DNA of 17,128 nucleotides from Oscillospiraceae bacterium (GTDB taxonomy: Bacteria; Bacillota; Clostridia; Oscillospirales; Acutalibacteraceae), in the NCBI GenBank assembly GCA_028706415.1, contig JAQWBK010000024.1:1-17128 (forward strand). Direction: 5' to 3'. The notes beneath the pieces are model-generated. The model worked only from the letters and a program-made list of their open reading frames with translations, made no database searches and was not told where the DNA came from. Of the stretch, positions 13,925 through 17,128 are shown piece after piece. Numbering within the stretch: position 1 is the stretch's first letter; every line of letters starts with the position of its first letter. The position numbers were made by a program, and so were the translations under genes.

Positions 13925-15886
13925 TTATCTTCCTTCCTGAAGCTGCTTTATACGGTCACGCAGATAGGCTGCATGTTCAAACTCCAGCAGTTTAGCTGCA
14001 TTTTTCATTTCCTTTTTCATATCCTCAATAAGCTTCATGCGCTCTAGCTTGCTGAGCTTTTTGGATGGCTTGTCTGCATCTTTGGAGTGTGAGGTAATTT
14101 CAATAATATCCCGTACATCCTTGATGATTGTTTTTGGAATAATTCCGTGCTCCTCATTATACTGCATTTGTATGGTACGACGGCGGTTGGTTTCGTTTAT
14201 TGCCCGCTCCATAGAGGGTGTAACGCTGTCGGCATACATTATCACCAGTCCCTTAACATTTCGCGCTGCACGACCTATGGTCTGAATAAGTGATGTTTCG
14301 GAGCGCAGGAACCCCTCTTTATCTGCATCAAGTATGGCGATAAGTGAAACCTCGGGCAGATCTAATCCTTCACGAAGAAGATTAATACCCACCAGTACAT
14401 CAAATTCCCCCAGCCTCAGGTCCCGTATAATTTCCATACGCTCCATCGTTTCGATGCCATGGTGCATATAACGCACCCTGATGCCGTTATTATCAAAAAA
14501 TGTGGTTAGATCCTCCGCCATTTTCTTGGTTAGGGTTGTAACAAGTATGCGTTCATTCTTCTCGGCGCGCTCCCGTATTTCGCCCATCAGATCATCAATC
14601 TGACCTTCAACCGGCTTAACAATAACCTCCGGGTCTATCAAACCGGTGGGACGGATAACCTGCTCAACAATCTGGGAGCTGTTGCGGCGTTCAAAATCCC
14701 CCGGGGTGGCACTGACAAATATAGCTTGATTTATATGCCCATAGAATTCATCAAAATTAAGCGGTCTGTTATCAAAGGCACTTGGAAGACGGAAGCCATA
14801 ATCAATGAGGTTTTTTTTGCGGGCATAATCCCCGCCGAACATACCGCGAACCTGGGGCAGCATAACATGGGATTCATCCACCATCATGAGAAAATCATCC
14901 GGAAAGTGGTCAAGCAATGTGAAGGGAGTGCTGCCCGGTTCACGGCCCGAAAGCACACGGGAATAGTTTTCAACCCCCTTGCATATACCAATCTCACGAA
15001 GCATTTCTATATCATATCTGGTACGCTGCAGAATACGCTGAGCCTCCAGCAGCTTTCCCTCCTGCTTAAAGAATTCCACCCTTAGGGCAAGCTCTTCTTC
15101 TATTTTCGCGATTGCATCCTCGATCTTTTCGGGCGAAACTATATAATGCGAAGCCGGATATATTGCCACATGATTTAGTATGCCTTTTAATTCACCGGTT
15201 AGAGGATTAACCTCACTTATTCTGTCGATTTCTTCCCCGAAAAACTCAACCCGTACCACAGATCCATTCGAATATGCGGGGTAGATTTCCACCACATCTC
15301 CTCTTACGCGAAACTTGTTTCTGACAAAGTTTATATCGTTGCGCTCATACTGGATTTCCACCAGCTTTAAGAGCAGATCATCCCGCTTTTTCTGCATACC
15401 CGGGCGCAGGGAAATGACCTGACTTCGGTAATCAATCGGACTGCCAAGGCTATAAATACAGGATACGCTGGCAACAATAATAACATCTCGCCTCTCTGCC
15501 AAGGCCGAGGTGGCCGAATGACGCAGCTTGTCTATTTCATCATTTATTGCCGAATCCTTTTCGATATAGGTGTCGGTGGAGGCGATATACGCCTCGGGCT
15601 GATAATAATCGTAATAGGACACGAAATACTCAACCGCATTATCCGGAAAGAACTCGCGGAATTCACCGCAGAGCTGTGCCGCCAGCGTTTTATTATGTGC
15701 CAGCACCAATGTCGGGCGATTAAGCTGTTCAATAATATTCGCCATTGTGAAGGTTTTGCCTGAGCCTGTGACCCCAAGCAGGGTTTGCTCACGCATTCCC
15801 GAGCGTATCCCATTTAACAGTTGCTCGATGGCTTTGGGCTGGTCTCCGGTAGGCTTATATTCGGATTTAAGGTGGAAACGATCCAT
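13925..15886 (-). CDS. uvrB: Excinuclease ABC subunit B
   Basis: UvrB is the DNA-loading subunit that verifies lesions and recruits UvrC. The 653 residues are full length: Walker A GVTGSGKT at 38-45, the beta-hairpin region with YYDYYQPEAYI that locks the strand, the DESH box (MMVDESHVMLPQVRGM), the helicase motif DLPEVSLIAILDADKEGFLRS (motif V; split from QTIGRAARN motif VI), and a C-terminal UVR domain (LLEFEHAAYLRDRIKQL) that binds UvrC. The start is ATG 15886 with AAGGAAGG about six bases upstream, and the protein then begins MDRFHLKSEYKPTGDQ as in other UvrB. The frame stays open to 16012, but that part translates the palindrome cluster and is not coding. No uvrC is in the window. Confidence 0.98.
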   Translation of the reverse strand: MDRFHLKSEYKPTGDQPKAIEQLLNGIRSGMREQTLLGVTGSGKTFTMANIIEQLNRPTLVLAHNKTLAAQLCGEFREFFPDNAVEYFVSYYDYYQPEAYIASTDTYIEKDSAINDEIDKLRHSATSALAERRDVIIVASVSCIYSLGSPIDYRSQVISLRPGMQKKRDDLLLKLVEIQYERNDINFVRNKFRVRGDVVEIYPAYSNGSVVRVEFFGEEIDRISEVNPLTGELKGILNHVAIYPASHYIVSPEKIEDAIAKIEEELALRVEFFKQEGKLLEAQRILQRTRYDIEMLREIGICKGVENYSRVLSGREPGSTPFTLLDHFPDDFLMMVDESHVMLPQVRGMFGGDYARKKNLIDYGFRLPSAFDNRPLNFDEFYGHINQAIFVSATPGDFERRNSSQIVEQVIRPTGLIDPEVIVKPVEGQIDDLMGEIRERAEKNERILVTTLTKKMAEDLTTFFDNNGIRVRYMHHGIETMERMEIIRDLRLGEFDVLVGINLLREGLDLPEVSLIAILDADKEGFLRSETSLIQTIGRAARNVKGLVIMYADSVTPSMERAINETNRRRTIQMQYNEEHGIIPKTIIKDVRDIIEITSHSKDADKPSKKLSKLERMKLIEDMKKEMKNAAKLLEFEHAAYLRDRIKQLQEGR

Positions 15887-15916
15887 TTTCGACCTTCCTT
15901 TATTATGAACTTCCGG

Positions 15917-16012
15917 GTTCAATACCCCACCGCGAAGCGGCGGTCGCTGTTTCACAGCGAAAATTGAACGGTATCCTTTGGATACCCCGCAGCTTGCTGC
16001 GGGGTAGTTCAT
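15917..16012. repeat. Five-stem palindrome cluster between radC and uvrB
   Basis: The plus strand reads in order: GTTCAAT (15917-15923) pairing with ATTGAAC (15963-15969); inside it CCGC-GAA-GCGG (15930-15940) and TCGCTGT-TTC-ACAGCGA (15944-15960). Then come GGTATCC-TTT-GGATACC (15970-15986) and an 11-bp stem TACCCCGCAGC-TT-GCTGCGGGGTA (15983-16006) followed by GTTCAT. Hairpin plus GTTCA is like the ends of IS200/IS605 elements, but no transposase is present. In the radC-uvrB transcript it would be a structured intercistronic RNA that could cause partial termination or set RNA stability. Stems certain, origin and role inferred. Confidence 0.6.
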
Positions 16013-16042
16013 TGTTTAATGTATCCACATTTCCTGCAGCCT

Positions 16043-16777
16043 TCAGCCCGGAGATGATTTGGTTCCTCCAACCTTGGAGGAAGGAATAAAAAGATGAGCC
16101 ATTGAGGGGGTGCTTCTAAGCGAAACATAATCATCGTCAGCCACAACCAAGTGGTCGACAAATTGAATTCCTGCAACCGAGAGGGTGTCGGTCAAAACTT
16201 TTGTGCTTTTCTGGTCCTCTATGCTTGGCAGAGCAAAACCGCTGGGATGATTATGAGCAATCACCACCGCCGTTGCATGGTTTCGAATAGCCTGCTCTAA
16301 AATCCGGCGAACATTGATTTCGGTTGCATTCAAGCTGCCCTCGGATACAAAGGAGGAATGCAGTACCTTGCATTTATTATCAAGGCAGATCAAAAGCACC
16401 TTTTCATTGAATTCCCCAAAAAATTTCGGAAGCACAAACTGCCCCATTTTTTCGGTGCTGTCAATTATCATATCCTTTGCAAGCTCGCTGTTATAGTATT
16501 CCCGGATAAGCTGCCCGCTAAAGCTGAGCAAAGTGGCCGCCCCCGGAGTCATACCTTTAACACTCAGCAAATCATCATGGGGTGCTTTCAAAACGCCGGA
16601 CAGGCTGCCGAAGGTATTTATCAGTTCGTGGGCAATCTCGTTTGTGTCCTTGCGTGGAATACCGAAGTAAAGCAGCATCTCAATAATTTGATGAGGATCA
16701 AATCTTGTCAAACCGTCCCTGAGAAATCTCTGCTTCATGCGTTCACGATGCCCTTTGTGCGGAGAATCTCCCATCAT
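16043..16777 (-). CDS. radC: RadC family protein (JAB/MPN metalloprotease-like domain)
   Basis: The 244-residue protein has the RadC layout. An N-terminal helical part contains a helix-hairpin-helix-like LLSVKGMTPGAATLL near 70-84. A JAB domain follows with the JAMM zinc motif AHNHPSG (His175, His177), Asp188 and a probable catalytic Glu125 in GEFNEKVLLICLD. RadC proteins are common beside repair and cell-division genes, but the original repair phenotype has been withdrawn in E. coli, and the true substrate is not known. The start is ATG 16777 with GGGGG six bases ahead; a second ATG follows directly. A clear promoter lies at 16846-16874. Same-strand uvrB begins 156 bases after the stop, so the three genes may form one unit broken by the palindrome cluster. 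Confidence 0.93.
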   Translation of the reverse strand: MMGDSPHKGHRERMKQRFLRDGLTRFDPHQIIEMLLYFGIPRKDTNEIAHELINTFGSLSGVLKAPHDDLLSVKGMTPGAATLLSFSGQLIREYYNSELAKDMIIDSTEKMGQFVLPKFFGEFNEKVLLICLDNKCKVLHSSFVSEGSLNATEINVRRILEQAIRNHATAVVIAHNHPSGFALPSIEDQKSTKVLTDTLSVAGIQFVDHLVVADDDYVSLRSTPSMAHLFIPSSKVGGTKSSPG

Positions 16778-16845
16778 ATATTGCCCCCTTTCCCCCTAAT
16801 AGTTCTAATTGACCATTTATCTAAATAAAAATAGATGTTCTTTTC

Positions 16846-16874
16846 ATTATAGCAAGAATAATGTGTTTTGAAAA
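16846..16874 (-). promoter_or_regulatory. Extended -10 sigma-A promoter of radC
   Basis: On the minus strand a perfect TATAAT (16851-16846) is preceded by TGC, giving an extended -10. TTTTCA (16874-16869) stands 17 bases further up as a weak -35. It lies about 70 bases ahead of the radC ATG. Confidence 0.7.
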
Positions 16875-16895
16875 GTACTTCATATATGTTAAAAT
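16868..16895 (+). promoter_or_regulatory. Divergent promoter candidate facing the RluA-like gene
   Basis: TTGAAA (16868-16873), a 16-base spacer and TAAAAT (16890-16895) face right. Its -35 overlaps the radC -35 on the other strand. A MITE-like element begins ten bases after the -10, so transcripts would read through it to reach the gene at 17085. The stretch 16778-17084 holds only these promoters and the element. Confidence 0.5.
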
Positions 16896-16904
16896 ATATC
16901 AATA

Positions 16905-17055
16905 CTAATCCCTAATTAAAATCATCCTGTCTTTGCGGTTTGTTTTTCGTCTGTCTGCGTTATCCTCCTTGCCGGGCGCCAGCCCGCCTGCGTCGTCTGC
17001 CTTAACACACAAAAAACATCCTCGCAAATTATAGAACTTTTTAATCAGGGGTTAG
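16905..17055. mobile_element. 151-bp MITE-like element with TA-flanked inverted repeats
   Basis: The arms CTAATCCCTAATTAAAA (16905-16921) and 17039-17055 are complementary with two mismatches in 17. TA flanks both ends (16903-16904 and 17056-17057). Inside is a GC-rich core with GCCGGGCGCCAGCCCGCC, and both halves carry TTTGCG..GTTTTT-type blocks in opposite directions, so the element folds back imperfectly. No ORF is seen. The TA-CTAATC terminus matches the element at 8676-8775, which suggests one family mobilised by a TA-targeting transposase. Confidence 0.7.
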
Positions 17056-17084
17056 TATAAGCAATTTAGAAAGTGTGGCATTAC

Positions 17085-17128
17085 ATGAAAACAATAATTA
17101 TTAATAAAAATGATGCAAATCAGCGTTT
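17085..17128 (+). CDS. Start of a probable RluA-type pseudouridine synthase, cut by the window end
   Basis: Only 14 full codons are visible, reading MKTIIINKNDANQR then a partial Phe codon. The pattern of a short strand followed by KNDAxQRfD is what I recall from the N-terminus of clostridial RluA-family 23S rRNA pseudouridine synthases, where an S4-like domain begins. The ATG has only a weak ribosome site (AAAGTGTGG about seven bases ahead). The call rests on very few residues and could be wrong; that a gene begins here is more certain than its identity. Confidence 0.4.
   Translation, partial: MKTIIINKNDANQR

Noticed and set aside
14726..15085. 119-residue plus-strand ORF within uvrB
   Set aside because: It is a shadow of conserved UvrB coding sequence on the other strand.
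15907..15920. LexA (SOS) box ahead of uvrB
   Set aside because: GAAC and GTTC arms are present but six bases apart; the Gram-positive SOS box needs four (GAAC-N4-GTTC).
15887..16012. 42-residue N-terminal extension of UvrB
   Set aside because: It translates the palindrome cluster, lacks a ribosome site, and the known UvrB start MDRFHL follows AAGGAAGG at 15886.

Overview
The window looks like a chromosomal segment of a low-to-mid GC Firmicute of class Clostridia, probably near the Oscillospiraceae/Ruminococcaceae. The signs are strong AGGAGG-type ribosome sites, AT-rich intergenic DNA with near-consensus sigma-A promoters, several TTG starts, and clostridial families: type III pantothenate kinase, a stand-alone ECF S component, a DUF5685-like protein beside a Cys-tailed J-domain protein, and glutamine-dependent NadE. 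The taxon is inferred from gene content only. No rRNA, tRNA, CRISPR array, phage module or intact transposase gene was seen.

Layout. 1-735 (+) is the 3' part of a two-repeat P-loop ATPase. 798-1346 (-) is a GNAT acetyltransferase with its own promoter. 4624-1567 (-) is a three-gene unit with a near-perfect promoter at its head and a hairpin at its end: a membrane-anchored transglutaminase-like protein, CoaX, and an ECF S component that is probably a pantothenate transporter. Diverging from it is nadE (4911-6803, +) with two candidate promoters. After a palindrome-rich gap (6961-7138) come a membrane-anchored SGNH-like hydrolase (7226-8029) and a Cys-rich protein of unknown function (8053-8475). 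A convergent 336-bp gap (8476-8811) holds two MITE-like elements, one lying inside a bidirectional terminator.

10903-8812 (-) is an uncharacterised three-gene unit: a DUF5685-like protein with an Asp-rich motif, a J-domain/TPR-like protein with ten Cys in its last 29 residues, and an integral membrane protein. 16777-11073 (-) is radC-uvrB-uvrA, with a second palindrome cluster between radC and uvrB. Past radC, a divergent promoter points right. A third MITE-like element then separates it from the first codons of a probable RluA-type pseudouridine synthase that runs off the window.

How the genes work together. CoaX and the S component fit uptake and phosphorylation of pantothenate for CoA, and NadE makes NAD. 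UvrA and UvrB are the damage-recognition part of nucleotide excision repair. The least explained parts are the DUF5685/J-domain/membrane-protein unit, the small non-autonomous elements that sit in gene-control positions, and the two palindrome clusters that resemble IS200/IS605 ends without a transposase. No complete novel system was demonstrated.
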